Shown: piece by piece, positions 24,560 to 33,360 of the stretch
How positions within the stretch are numbered: the first letter of the stretch is position 1
How the letters are laid out: the number at the start of each line of letters is the position of its first letter
DNA from: DATAZK01 sp965199805
Lineage (GTDB): Bacteria > Actinomycetota > Actinomycetes > Frankiales > Frankiaceae
DNA: 64,000 nt
Assembly: GCA_965199805.1 (NCBI GenBank)
Contig: CBDATO010000001.1
Location: 2,666,001-2,730,000 of the forward strand
Direction of reading: 5' to 3'
Notes under the pieces: generated by a model
What the model was told of the DNA's origin: nothing
Database searches by the model: none
What the model saw: only the letters and a program-made list of their open reading frames with translations
Program-made: the position numbers and the translations under genes

Positions 24560-25630
24560 ATGTCAGCCACTCCCGACAAGCCGCGCACGTATCGCATCGT
24601 GCAGTGGACCACCGGCAACGTCGGGCGCCGCTCGGTGGTCGCCGCGATCGCGAACCCCGAGCTCGAGATCGTCGGGTGCTACGCGTGGGGCCCGGAGAAG
24701 GTGGGCGTCGACGTCGGCGTGCTCTCGGGCACCGACCCGATCGGCGTGCTCGCCACCGACGACAAGGCGGCGCTCATCGCGCTGCAGCCGGACTGCGTGG
24801 TCTACAATCCGAAGTGGCCCGACATCGACGACCTCGTCGCGATCCTCGAGGCCGGTATCAACGTGGTGGCCACCGCCGGCTTCATCACCGGCCACTCGCT
24901 CGGTGACGGGCGCCGCCGGATCCAGGAGGCCGCCGAGCGCGGCGGCTCGTCGATCTTCGGCTCGGGGATGAACCCGGGCCTCGCCAACCTGCTGGGCATC
25001 GTCTCGGCGCAGCTCTGCGACCGGATCGACTCCATCTCGGTGCTCGAGTCGGTCGACTCCACCGGGTACGACTCCGCCGACACCGAGCTGTCCGTCGGCT
25101 ACGCCCGGCGAATCGACGACCCCGAGCTGCCCACGCTGGTGGAGAAGGGCACGGCCGTCTTCGGCGACGCGGTGTGGCTCACCGCCGACGCGCTCGGTCT
25201 CGAGCTGGACGACGTGCGCTGCGTCGCCGAATTCGCGCAGACCACCGAGGACCTCGACCTCGGCTCCTGGTCCATCCCGGCCGGTCACGTGGCCGGGGTC
25301 GCCGCCACCTGGCAGGGCCTGGTCGACGGCAAGCCGGTCATCGAGTTGAAGACCCGCTGGCGCAAGGGCAAGACGCTCGAGCCGGACTGGAAGATCGAGC
25401 ACGGCTACGTCATCGACATCGAGGGCCTGCCGTCGGTGCACACCAAGCTCGAGATCCGGCCGCCGAAGGACTTCGTCGCCCACTCCTTCCAGGACTACAT
25501 GGTGCTCGGCATGGTGATGACGTCACTGCCCGCGCTCAACGCCGTCGCCGAGACGGTCGCGGCGCGGTCGGGCATCGTCACCTACCTCGACCTGCCGCTG
25601 CTGCGGCCGTCCGGGTGGGTGCGCCGCTGA
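24560..25630 (+). CDS. Dihydrodipicolinate-reductase-like NAD(P)H-dependent dehydrogenase
   Basis: The 356-residue protein has the N-terminal Rossmann motif VQWTTGNVGRRSVVAAI (about 12-28), followed by a DapB-like fold seen in the 'amine dehydrogenase family' (related to 2,4-diaminopentanoate dehydrogenase), with GSGMNPGLANLLGIV in the middle. Members are abundant in actinobacteria that degrade steroids and other complex substrates, but reactions are mostly undefined. ATG 24548 (adding MLSP) is an alternative start. The stop is one base from the next gene's ATG region. Confidence 0.85.
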   Translation: MSATPDKPRTYRIVQWTTGNVGRRSVVAAIANPELEIVGCYAWGPEKVGVDVGVLSGTDPIGVLATDDKAALIALQPDCVVYNPKWPDIDDLVAILEAGINVVATAGFITGHSLGDGRRRIQEAAERGGSSIFGSGMNPGLANLLGIVSAQLCDRIDSISVLESVDSTGYDSADTELSVGYARRIDDPELPTLVEKGTAVFGDAVWLTADALGLELDDVRCVAEFAQTTEDLDLGSWSIPAGHVAGVAATWQGLVDGKPVIELKTRWRKGKTLEPDWKIEHGYVIDIEGLPSVHTKLEIRPPKDFVAHSFQDYMVLGMVMTSLPALNAVAETVAARSGIVTYLDLPLLRPSGWVRR

Positions 25631-25631
25631 G

Positions 25632-26186
25632 ATGGCAGGGCTGAACCGTCACGTCGTGCTGCTGCGCGGGGTCAACGTCGGCGGCAAGAACAAGGTGCCC
25701 ATGGGGGCACTGCGCGAGGTGCTGACCGCGCGCGGCTTCACCGACGTGTCGACCTACATCGCCAGCGGCAACGTCCTGGTGCGCTCGGAGCTGACCGCGG
25801 CCCGCGTACAGGCGACCGTCGAGCAGGCGCTGGTCGAGGCGTTCGACCTGGATGACGACCTCATCAAGGTGCTCGCGCTGTCGCCGGAGCAGCTCCGGGC
25901 GGTCGTCGCCGACCGTCCGGAGGGCTTCGGCGAGCAGCCGGACACCTACCACTGCGACGCGATCTTCCTCATCGGCATCGACGCGGGGGAGGCCCTGTCG
26001 GTCTTCAAGCCGCGGGACGGGGTCGACCGGGTCTGGCCCGGCACCGGGGTGATCTACTCGCGGCGGCTCAGCGCCCAGCGGACGAAGAGCCGGCTCGGGC
26101 AGATCGTCGGCACGCCCGCCTACAAGTCGATGACCATCCGGAGCTGGCAGACGACGCTGAAGCTGCACGCCCTGCTGGACGACTGA
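25632..26186 (+). CDS. DUF1697 family protein
   Basis: The 184-residue protein is a clear DUF1697 member: it begins HVVLLRGVNVGGKNKVPMG, then STYIASGNVLVRSE, and ends SRRLSAQRTKSRLGQIVGTP with YKSMTIRSWQTTLKL. The family is widespread in soil bacteria and has a two-domain alpha/beta fold but no established function. It starts 2 bp after the previous stop and so is probably co-translated with the dehydrogenase. Confidence 0.92.
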   Translation: MAGLNRHVVLLRGVNVGGKNKVPMGALREVLTARGFTDVSTYIASGNVLVRSELTAARVQATVEQALVEAFDLDDDLIKVLALSPEQLRAVVADRPEGFGEQPDTYHCDAIFLIGIDAGEALSVFKPRDGVDRVWPGTGVIYSRRLSAQRTKSRLGQIVGTPAYKSMTIRSWQTTLKLHALLDD

Positions 26187-26208
26187 GCCCGGCCGGCTGA
26201 CCGGACCG

Positions 26209-27684
26209 CTACTTCTCGCCGGCGCCGTCCTGCTTCGGGAAGCGCGGCAGCTCGACGATGAACGAGGTGCCGCGACCCTCGACCGTGTCGACCGTGACGC
26301 GTCCGTGGTGGGAGTTGTTGATGATCTTCCAGACGAAGTCCAGACCCATCCCGGTGCCCGACCCAACGGCCTTGGTGGTGAAGAACGGGTCGAAGATCTT
26401 GTCGGCCACCTCGGGGGGCATGCCGGGGCCGTTGTCGCTGATCGTGACGCACACGTAGTCGTCGTTGTACGTGGCCCGGATGTCGAGAGCCCCGTCGTCC
26501 TGACCCTCGAGGGCGTCGGAGGCGTTGTCGAGCAGGTTGGTCCAGACCTGGTTCAGCTCACCCGGGTTGGCCGGCACGGTCGGGATCTCGTCCGGCCACT
26601 CGTGGGTGATCTTCAGGTGCTTCAGCTTGTGCCAGAGCATGGTCTTGGTCGACTTCAGGCCGAGCCGGACGTCGACGTCCTGGCGGTCGGCGCCGTCCAT
26701 GTTGGTGTACGCCTTCACCGACTTGACCAGGGTGCTGATGCGCGCGCTGGCCTGCTCGATCTCGACCGTCAGCTGGTGGGTGGTCGCTGCCGCCGACATC
26801 ACGCCGACCACCGCCTCGAGCTTGGCCTCGTCGATGCCCTCCAGGCGGCTGGCCAGCCACTCGGTGTCGACCCCGGACTCGACGAGCACGGGCGCGACGT
26901 CCCACGCCGTGTCGACGACCCCGCGGTCCTCGAGCCAGACGGCGATCGCCTCCTCGGCGTCGGCCCGGGCCAGGCCGGAGAGCGCGGGGGCGTGCTCGGC
27001 CAGGCTCGCCAGCTCGCTGCTGGCGGCGACGAGCTGATCGGCCATGTCGTCGGTGGCGCGCAGGCACAGCGCGAGCTTCTGCTGGTTGACCAGCGCGGCC
27101 CGCAGCTGCGCGGCGGCCCGGGCGATGGCGGCCGCCGGGTTGTTCAGCTCGTGGGAGAGGCCGGCGGAGAAGCGGCCGAGCGAGGCGAGCCGCTCGCGCT
27201 CGCGCAGCCGGGCCTCGAAGCGGCGGCTGCCCATCTGGATGCCTTGGATGAGGTGCTTCGCGATCGGCATGCCGCTCGCGAGCATGGCGTCGGCGTCCGC
27301 GTCGGACAGTCGCAGGAAGCGGGCCGGCGTCTCGGCGCGCAGCGTGATGGGTGACGGCTCGCCGGTCAGCGGGATGCGGCCGCCCCAGTTGCCCACGGTC
27401 TCGGTGGTGGCGGTGACGACGTTGCGGCCTTTGTTGTCGGCGTTGAGCACGCTGACCCGGCCGCCCATGAGCATCCAGAAGCCGGCCGCGGCATCTCCCG
27501 CCAGCACGGCGATCTGGCCGGCCGGCACGTCGATGACCTCGCCGTGGTCGGCCATCCAGCGGTACTGCTCGGGCGAGTAGTCCGACAGCACGTCCATCTG
27601 GTGCAGCACGGCGATGACCTCGTCGATGGTCATCCCGGTGTCGCCCTTGGCCAGCTCCACCGGACCCGCGATGGTCTCCGTCAT
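26209..27684 (-). CDS. Sensor histidine kinase with N-terminal cyclic-nucleotide-binding-like domain
   Basis: The 491-residue protein has a CRP-like cNMP-binding fold at about 35-145, a HisKA helix with phosphoacceptor His178 (GLSHELNNPAAAI), and a C-terminal HATPase domain with N box NLLDNASDAL, G1 DNGPGMP, FFTTKAVGSGTGMGL. No TM segment, so it senses a cytoplasmic ligand. GAGGAG lies 6 nt before the ATG. It sits 30 bp downstream of the response-regulator-flavoprotein gene, its obvious partner; together they form an atypical two-component pair. Confidence 0.93.
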   Translation of the reverse strand: MTETIAGPVELAKGDTGMTIDEVIAVLHQMDVLSDYSPEQYRWMADHGEVIDVPAGQIAVLAGDAAAGFWMLMGGRVSVLNADNKGRNVVTATTETVGNWGGRIPLTGEPSPITLRAETPARFLRLSDADADAMLASGMPIAKHLIQGIQMGSRRFEARLRERERLASLGRFSAGLSHELNNPAAAIARAAAQLRAALVNQQKLALCLRATDDMADQLVAASSELASLAEHAPALSGLARADAEEAIAVWLEDRGVVDTAWDVAPVLVESGVDTEWLASRLEGIDEAKLEAVVGVMSAAATTHQLTVEIEQASARISTLVKSVKAYTNMDGADRQDVDVRLGLKSTKTMLWHKLKHLKITHEWPDEIPTVPANPGELNQVWTNLLDNASDALEGQDDGALDIRATYNDDYVCVTISDNGPGMPPEVADKIFDPFFTTKAVGSGTGMGLDFVWKIINNSHHGRVTVDTVEGRGTSFIVELPRFPKQDGAGEK

Positions 27685-27714
27685 GCCGTGCTCCTCGGGG
27701 TTGGTGGTGCGGAG

Positions 27715-29397
27715 CTAGAGGGTTCCCAGGTAGCGGTGCATGAACTGCACCGCCATGGCGCCGTCGCCGACACCGGTGGTCACCCGCTTGACCGAGCGGT
27801 AGCGCGCGTCGCCCGCCACGAACACCCCGGGCACCGAGGTCTCGAGCAGGTTGGGGTCGCGCTCCAGCTCCCAGCCGTGCGGGCGGCCGCTCTCGGTGTC
27901 GCGCGGCAGGTCCGGCCCGGCGAGGATGAATCCGTCCTCGTCGCGCGCGATCGTGCCGTCCAACCAATCGGTCTGCGGCTTGGCTCCGATGAAGGTGAAC
28001 ACCGCGCCGGCCGAAACCGTTTCCTCGACGCCCTTGGCGTCGACGAGGGTGATCGCCTCGATGCGGTCGTCACCGTGGAAGCGGCTGATCTGGGTGCAGG
28101 TGCGGACGTGGATGTTGGGCACCCGGTGGATCTCGTCGATGAGGTACGTCGACATCGCCTTCTCCAGCGAGTCGGCGCGTACGACGAGGGTGACGGAGGC
28201 GGCCTTCTGCGAGAAGTACATCGCGGCCTGGCCGGCCGAGTTGGCGCCGCCGACGATGAAGACGTCGGTGCCGGCGCACGAGTCGGCCTCCGTCATGGCG
28301 GCCCCGTAGTAAAGGCCCTGCCCCTCGAGCTCCGCAGCACCGTCGGTGTGCAGCTTGTTGTACGAGACGCCGGTGGCCAGCAGCAGCACCGAGCAGCTGA
28401 CGGTCCGGTCGTCCGACAGCTTGAGGACGCGGGCGGGGCCGCACACCTCCAGGCCGATGACCTCCTGGGGGCTGAGCACCTCCACGCCGAACTTGATGAC
28501 CTGATCGCGGGCGCGGCGGGCGAGCTCGGCGCCGGTGATGCCGGACGGGAAGCCGAGGTAGTTCTCGATCAGGCTGCTCGTGCCGGCCTGGCCGCCGAGG
28601 GCGTCGCGCTCGATCAGCAGCGTCGACAGGCCCTCGGAGCCGCCGTACACGGCTGCGGCGAGGCCGGCCGGACCGGCGCCGACGACGATCAGGTCGTAGT
28701 GCTCACCGGTCGCGGTGGTGGGCAGGCCGATCGCCGTCGCGAACTCGGCGAGGGTCGGATCGACCAACGGCTCCTGGCCGGGCAGCAGGATGACGGGGGT
28801 GGTCTGGGTGCCGGCGAGCTCCAGCGCCTTCTGGCCCTCCGGGTCACCGGCGTCGAGGAACAGGAACGGCACCTGCTGACGGGTGAGGAACTCGCGCAGC
28901 ACGTGGGAGCTGCGGGCGAAGCGCGCCCCGACCAGGCGTACGCCCTCGAACTCCGGCCGGCGCTGGCTCTCCCAGTCCGACAGCAGGTCACTGATCGTCG
29001 GGTAGAGCCGCTCCTCGGGCGGGTCCCACGGCTTGAGCAGGTAGTGGTCGAGCCGGGCCTCGTTGATCGCCGAGATCGCCGCCTGGGTGTCGGCGTAAGC
29101 GGTGAGCAGCACCCGCCGGGCGCCGGGGAACATGGCCCGCGCCTTGCGCAGGAACTCGACGCCGGTCATCCCCGGCATCCGCTGATCGGCCAGCAGGAGG
29201 GCGGGCTCCTCACCACGCTGCTGCAGCCCGTCGAGGATCTCCAGGGCGTCCTGGCCGCTGCCGGCCGACAGGATGCGGTACTGCGATCCGAAGCGGGTGC
29301 GCAGGTCGCGGGCCACGGCGCGGAGCACCTGGGGGTCGTCGTCGACGCTCAGCAGGATCGGGCGCCGACGGGTGGCGGTCGGGGCAGGGTTTGTCAC
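27715..29397 (-). CDS. Response regulator fused to thioredoxin-reductase-like flavoprotein
   Basis: The 560-residue protein has a receiver domain at 12-130 (acid pair Asp20/21, phosphoacceptor Asp71, Thr99, Lys122), a glutaredoxin-like segment at about 153-225, and a thioredoxin-reductase-like FAD/NADPH domain at 234-560 (GAGPAG 240-245, GGANSAGQ 383-390, VAGD 527-530). The Grx CxxC is replaced by ARSS and the TrxR CxxC region reads LYYGAAM, so disulfide chemistry is lost in both. GTG start with GGAG upstream. Output may be flavin redox or NADPH sensing under phosphorylation control. Confidence 0.93.
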   Translation of the reverse strand: MTNPAPTATRRRPILLSVDDDPQVLRAVARDLRTRFGSQYRILSAGSGQDALEILDGLQQRGEEPALLLADQRMPGMTGVEFLRKARAMFPGARRVLLTAYADTQAAISAINEARLDHYLLKPWDPPEERLYPTISDLLSDWESQRRPEFEGVRLVGARFARSSHVLREFLTRQQVPFLFLDAGDPEGQKALELAGTQTTPVILLPGQEPLVDPTLAEFATAIGLPTTATGEHYDLIVVGAGPAGLAAAVYGGSEGLSTLLIERDALGGQAGTSSLIENYLGFPSGITGAELARRARDQVIKFGVEVLSPQEVIGLEVCGPARVLKLSDDRTVSCSVLLLATGVSYNKLHTDGAAELEGQGLYYGAAMTEADSCAGTDVFIVGGANSAGQAAMYFSQKAASVTLVVRADSLEKAMSTYLIDEIHRVPNIHVRTCTQISRFHGDDRIEAITLVDAKGVEETVSAGAVFTFIGAKPQTDWLDGTIARDEDGFILAGPDLPRDTESGRPHGWELERDPNLLETSVPGVFVAGDARYRSVKRVTTGVGDGAMAVQFMHRYLGTL

Positions 29398-29557
29398 AGC
29401 GGCCGCTCCTTCGTCGAAGTCGAAAGCCTAGCCGCGAAGCAGGTCGGCAGGGGGCCGTTCCTCCAGGCGCGAAAGCGGGTCCGGATAGCGCTGCGGCGGC
29501 GTTGCACCCGATCCGGAGGAACCGTCCGGAACGGGGAATGTCCGCGCCGCCCCAAGC

Positions 29558-29564
29558 CTTGAGT
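29558..29564 (+). promoter_or_regulatory. HAIR-like half-site upstream of lon
   Basis: CTTGAGT matches the left half of the HspR operator HAIR (CTTGAGT-N7-ACTCAAG) 42 bp before the lon start. The right half does not match, although CAAG at 29568-29571 gives a short inverted CTTG...CAAG. HspR control of lon is known in Streptomyces; here it is only suggested. Confidence 0.3.
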
Positions 29565-29605
29565 GGGGCAAGCGCAGCTTTCCTTGGCGCACAGTGAGGA
29601 CTGAA

Positions 29606-31993
29606 ATGACTGAACTCCGCTCGTATCCTGTTCTGCCGCTGGATGACGCGGTCGTGCTGCCGGGCATGGTCGTTCCCATCGAGCTCGACTCCGCCGAGGT
29701 GCGCGCCGCCGTCGACGCCGCCCAGGTCGGCGAGACCCAGGTGCTGCTCGTGCCGCGTCCCGACGGGCGCTACGCCGCGATCGGCACGCTCGCCACCATC
29801 GAGCAGATGGGCCGCCTGCCGGGCGGCCAGCCCGCCGCCGTGCTGCGCGCCACCGCCCGCGCCAGCATCGGCACCGGCACCACCGGCCCGGGGGCCGCCC
29901 TCTGGGTCGAGGCGACCGAGCTCGCCGAGCCCGAGACGTTCGACGACGCGTACGCCGAGGAGATCCAGAACCTGTCGCGTGACTACAAGGCGCTGGTCTC
30001 CTCGATCCTGCACCAGCGCGGGGCCTCGCAGCTGGTCGACGGCATCGCCCGCATCACCGACCCGTCGCTGCTCGCCGACACCGCCGGCTACGCGCCGTAC
30101 CTGTCGAACGAGCAGAAGCTCGAGCTGCTGCAGGCCGTGGACGTGCGCGAGCGGCTGACCCTCGTGGTCAAGCTGGCCCGCGAGCACCTGGCCGAGCTCG
30201 ATGTCGCCGAGACGATCCGCAAGGACGTCCAGGAGGGCATGGACAAGCAGCAGCGCGAATTCCTGCTCCGCCAGCAGTTGCAGGCGGTCCAGAAGGAGCT
30301 GCGCGACCTCAAGGGCGGCAGCGCCGAGAGCGAGGAGGAGGACCTGCGTCAGCGGGTCGAGTCCGCCGAGCTGCCGGAGGCCGTCCACAAGGCTGCCCTC
30401 AAGGAGCTCGAGAAGCTAGAGCGCACCTCCGAGCAGTCGCCCGAGGTCGGGTGGATCCGCACCTGGCTGGAGACCGTCCTCGAGATCCCGTGGGCGGTGC
30501 GTACGCAGGACAGCTACGACGTTCCCGGCGCGCGTGCGGTGCTGGACGCCGACCACGCGGGCCTCGACGACGTGAAGGAGCGCATCACCGAGTACCTCGC
30601 CGTGCGCAAGCGCCGTGAGGAGCGCGGGCTCGGGGTCGTCGGCGGTCGCCGCAGCGGTGCCGTGCTGGCCCTCGTCGGCCCTCCCGGGGTCGGCAAGACC
30701 TCGCTCGGCGAGTCGGTGGCCCGCGCCATGGGCCGCAAGTTCGTCCGGGTGGCGCTCGGCGGTGTCCGTGACGAGGCCGAGATCCGCGGCCACCGGCGTA
30801 CTTACGTCGGTGCCCTGCCCGGTCGCATCGTGCGGGCGCTGAAGGAGGCCGGCTCGATGAACCCGGTGATCCTGCTCGACGAGATCGACAAGGTCGGCGC
30901 CGACTACCGCGGTGACCCGACCGCCGCCCTGCTCGAGGTGCTCGACCCGGCGCAGAACCACACGTTCCGCGACCACTACCTCGAGGTGGAGCTCGACCTG
31001 TCCGACGTCGTCTTCCTGGCGACGGCCAACGTGCTCGACTCGATCCCCGGCCCGCTGCTGGACCGCATGGAGCTGGTCCGGCTCGACGGCTACACCGAGG
31101 ACGAGAAGGTCGAGATCGCCCGTGACCACCTGCTCCCGCGTCAGCTGGAGCGGGCGGGGCTCACCGCCGACGACGTGGTCGTGGCCGACGGTGCGCTGCG
31201 GGAGCTGGCGGCGACGTACACCCGCGAGGCGGGCGTGCGGGAGCTCGAGCGGCACCTGGCGCGCATCCTGCGCAAGGTGACGGTGCGTCAGCTAGGGCGA
31301 AGCGATGACTCCGTGAAGATCGACTCGGCGCAGGGCGTGCAGACGGTCGACGAGAGCACGCTGCGCGACTACGTGGGCCGGCCGCACTACACGCCGGAGT
31401 CCGCCGAGCGCACGGCGCTGCCGGGCGTGGCGACGGGGCTCGCGGTGACCGGGGCCGGCGGTGACGTCCTGTTCGTCGAGGCGTCACTGGCCGACGCGGA
31501 GACCGGCGACACGGGCGTCACCGTCACCGGTCAGCTGGGCGAGGTCATGAAGGAGTCGGTGCACATCGCGCTGTCCTTCCTGCGCTCGCACGGCGCCGAG
31601 CTGGAGCTGCCCGTCGGTGACCTCAAGGAGCGTGGTGTGCACATCCACGTGCCGGCGGGTGCGGTGCCGAAGGACGGTCCCTCGGCCGGCGTCACCATGA
31701 CGACCGCGCTGGCGTCGCTGCTGTCCGGCCGCCCGGTGCGGGCCGACGTGGCGATGACCGGTGAGGTGTCGCTGACCGGCCGGGTGCTCCCGATCGGTGG
31801 TGTGAAGCAGAAGCTGCTCGCCGCCCACCGGGCCGGCATCACGACGGTGCTGATCCCCAAGCGCAACGAGCCCGACCTGGACGACGTGCCGGCCTCCGTG
31901 CTCGCGGAGCTGACCGTCCACCCGGTGGCCGACGTGCGTGAGGTGCTCGCGCTGGCGCTCGAGCCGTCGCAGCTGGCAACCCTGGCTGCCTGA
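29606..31993 (+). CDS. lon: ATP-dependent protease Lon
   Basis: Lon degrades damaged and selected regulatory proteins in the cytoplasm. The 795-residue protein has the LON substrate-binding domain (about 5-195), a coiled region, AAA+ module with Walker A GPPGVGKT at 358-365 and Walker B ILLDEIDK, and the peptidase domain with the Ser693-Lys736 dyad (PKDGPSAG and GGVKQK). ATG 29606 is chosen over GTG 29594 because GAGGA lies 5 nt before it. A strong terminator follows. Lon may also clear tmRNA-tagged proteins. Confidence 0.97.
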   Translation: MTELRSYPVLPLDDAVVLPGMVVPIELDSAEVRAAVDAAQVGETQVLLVPRPDGRYAAIGTLATIEQMGRLPGGQPAAVLRATARASIGTGTTGPGAALWVEATELAEPETFDDAYAEEIQNLSRDYKALVSSILHQRGASQLVDGIARITDPSLLADTAGYAPYLSNEQKLELLQAVDVRERLTLVVKLAREHLAELDVAETIRKDVQEGMDKQQREFLLRQQLQAVQKELRDLKGGSAESEEEDLRQRVESAELPEAVHKAALKELEKLERTSEQSPEVGWIRTWLETVLEIPWAVRTQDSYDVPGARAVLDADHAGLDDVKERITEYLAVRKRREERGLGVVGGRRSGAVLALVGPPGVGKTSLGESVARAMGRKFVRVALGGVRDEAEIRGHRRTYVGALPGRIVRALKEAGSMNPVILLDEIDKVGADYRGDPTAALLEVLDPAQNHTFRDHYLEVELDLSDVVFLATANVLDSIPGPLLDRMELVRLDGYTEDEKVEIARDHLLPRQLERAGLTADDVVVADGALRELAATYTREAGVRELERHLARILRKVTVRQLGRSDDSVKIDSAQGVQTVDESTLRDYVGRPHYTPESAERTALPGVATGLAVTGAGGDVLFVEASLADAETGDTGVTVTGQLGEVMKESVHIALSFLRSHGAELELPVGDLKERGVHIHVPAGAVPKDGPSAGVTMTTALASLLSGRPVRADVAMTGEVSLTGRVLPIGGVKQKLLAAHRAGITTVLIPKRNEPDLDDVPASVLAELTVHPVADVREVLALALEPSQLATLAA

Positions 31994-32024
31994 CCTGCAC
32001 GGCTGCCCGAACCAGCACAACAGG

Positions 32025-32056
32025 AAGGGCCGGTCCCCGTACGGGGGCCGGCCCTT
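32025..32056. terminator. Intrinsic terminator between lon and doxX-like gene
   Basis: AAGGGCCGGTCCCC (32025-32038) and GGGGGCCGGCCCTT (32043-32056) form a 14-bp stem (one G-T pair) with a GTAC loop, followed by T. It serves both convergent genes. Confidence 0.88.
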
Positions 32057-32071
32057 TCGGCGTATCAGGGG

Positions 32072-32605
32072 TCAGTTGGTGGCTTCCGCGGCCGGGTCCG
32101 AAGCGGGGGCGGGGTTCGCGGCGGCATTGCGACGGCCCACCTCGATGACGGCGGTGGAGGCGGCGGCACCCAGCGCCAGCGAGCCCAGCGCCCACTTCCA
32201 GCCCGACTTCTCGGTGCCGAAGAGGTGGTCCAGCGACGCCTTGCCCGGGCCGACCTCGGTCAGCGCCGTGATGGCCGCGATCAGCACGAGGTTGTACTCG
32301 TAGCCGCCCTTGGTGACCCACGGGCCGTTCGGCAGGTGCACCTTGCGTACGGCGGTGATCATGGTGCCGATCAGGGCGGAACCGGCCAGCGGGGTCGCGA
32401 GGCCGGCAGCGAAGAGCGCCCCGCCGAGGCCCTCGGAGAGCGCGACCGCGTACGCGTTGGGCGTCACGGGAGCCAGATCGAGCGACGCGGTCATCTGCTT
32501 GGTGCCCTCCATGCCCGGCCCCTCGAACCAGCCGAGCAGCTTCTGGGCGCCGTGGCCGGCGAAGAGCGCACCGATGGTGAGGCGTGCTGCCGTCGTTCCG
32601 ATCAT
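32072..32605 (-). CDS. DoxX family membrane protein
   Basis: The 177-residue protein has four TM helices and the family motifs RLTIGALFAGHGAQKLLGWF at the start and GLATPLAGSALIGTMI in the middle. DoxX proteins in actinobacteria (for example with SodA and SseA) take part in membrane-associated oxidative stress defence, though biochemistry is poorly known. An Ala/Pro-rich tail of ~25 residues extends into the cytoplasm. ATG 32605 has GGGAG 4-5 nt upstream; the in-frame ATG at 32641 is less likely. Confidence 0.9.
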   Translation of the reverse strand: MIGTTAARLTIGALFAGHGAQKLLGWFEGPGMEGTKQMTASLDLAPVTPNAYAVALSEGLGGALFAAGLATPLAGSALIGTMITAVRKVHLPNGPWVTKGGYEYNLVLIAAITALTEVGPGKASLDHLFGTEKSGWKWALGSLALGAAASTAVIEVGRRNAAANPAPASDPAAEATN

Positions 32606-32690
32606 GAAGTCTCCCGTGGCGTCAATTGATTGAGTGTTCAACTTAACCCGAGGTGCAGCCGACTTCGACCCCTTCTCTACGGTGAGCAGC

Positions 32691-33320
32691 GTGACGCAGC
32701 CGCCGGATCTCGCCGCCCGCCTCGACCGCCTGGAGTCGCTCGACGCGATCCGTCAGCTGGCGGCGCGCTACTGCCTGGCCCTCGACATGCGGGCCCTCGA
32801 CGCGCTCGTCAACCTCTTCCCGGCCGATGTACGCGTCAGCCGCGATCAGTCCGGCCGGTTGGCGCTGCGCCGCTGGTTCGACGAGACGCTGCGCGTGCAG
32901 TTCACCGGCACCGCGCACGTCACCGGCAACCACATCATCGAGTTCGACGACCCCGAGCACGCGCACGGCATCGTCTATTCCCGCAACGAGCACGAGACCG
33001 GCCCCGAGTGGGTGATCATGACGATGATGTATTGGGACCACTACGAGCGCGTCGACGGCGCGTGGCTCTTCCGCCGCCGGCTGCCGCTGTACTGGTATGC
33101 CACCGACCTGAACAAGCCGCCGATCGGCGACCGGAAGATGCGCTGGCCGGGCCGTGAGTCGTACGCCGGCGGCTGGGACGAGTTCTGGCCCACCTACCAG
33201 CAGTTCTGGGATGCGGCGGCGGACCTGGACGGCGACGTCGCCGAGCCGGCCGAGCTCGAGCAGTTCCTTTACACGCTTCGCGGTGGTGCGTCCGAGGATG
33301 TCCGCATACGCGTCCGCTGA
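32691..33320 (+). CDS. SnoaL-like/NTF2-fold protein
   Basis: The 209-residue protein begins with helices DLAARLDRLESLDAIRQLAARYCLALD and continues LDALVNLFPADVRV, the standard opening of SnoaL-like polyketide cyclase/dehydratase domains, followed by strands such as AHVTGNHIIEF and WVIMTMMYWDHYERVDGAWLF. The fold forms a cone-shaped pocket; functions range from dehydration to isomerisation. GTG 32691 is chosen; GTG 32682 is possible. It is divergent from the doxX-like gene. Confidence 0.85.
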   Translation: MTQPPDLAARLDRLESLDAIRQLAARYCLALDMRALDALVNLFPADVRVSRDQSGRLALRRWFDETLRVQFTGTAHVTGNHIIEFDDPEHAHGIVYSRNEHETGPEWVIMTMMYWDHYERVDGAWLFRRRLPLYWYATDLNKPPIGDRKMRWPGRESYAGGWDEFWPTYQQFWDAAADLDGDVAEPAELEQFLYTLRGGASEDVRIRVR

Positions 33321-33347
33321 CGTCTGCGGGCCCACACGCTGGGCCGT

Positions 33348-33353
33348 TAGCCT
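33348..33353 (+). promoter_or_regulatory. Likely -10 box of a leaderless GDSL lipoprotein transcript
   Basis: TAGCCT is followed by 7 nt and ATG 33361, with no ribosome binding site between them. Confidence 0.5.
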
Positions 33354-33360
33354 GGCGTTC

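Noticed and set aside
27544..29562. Long plus-strand frame opposite the kinase/flavoprotein genes (~672 codons)
   Set aside because: Antisense shadow of the response-regulator flavoprotein; no motifs, no start signal, and the minus-strand genes have full domain support.
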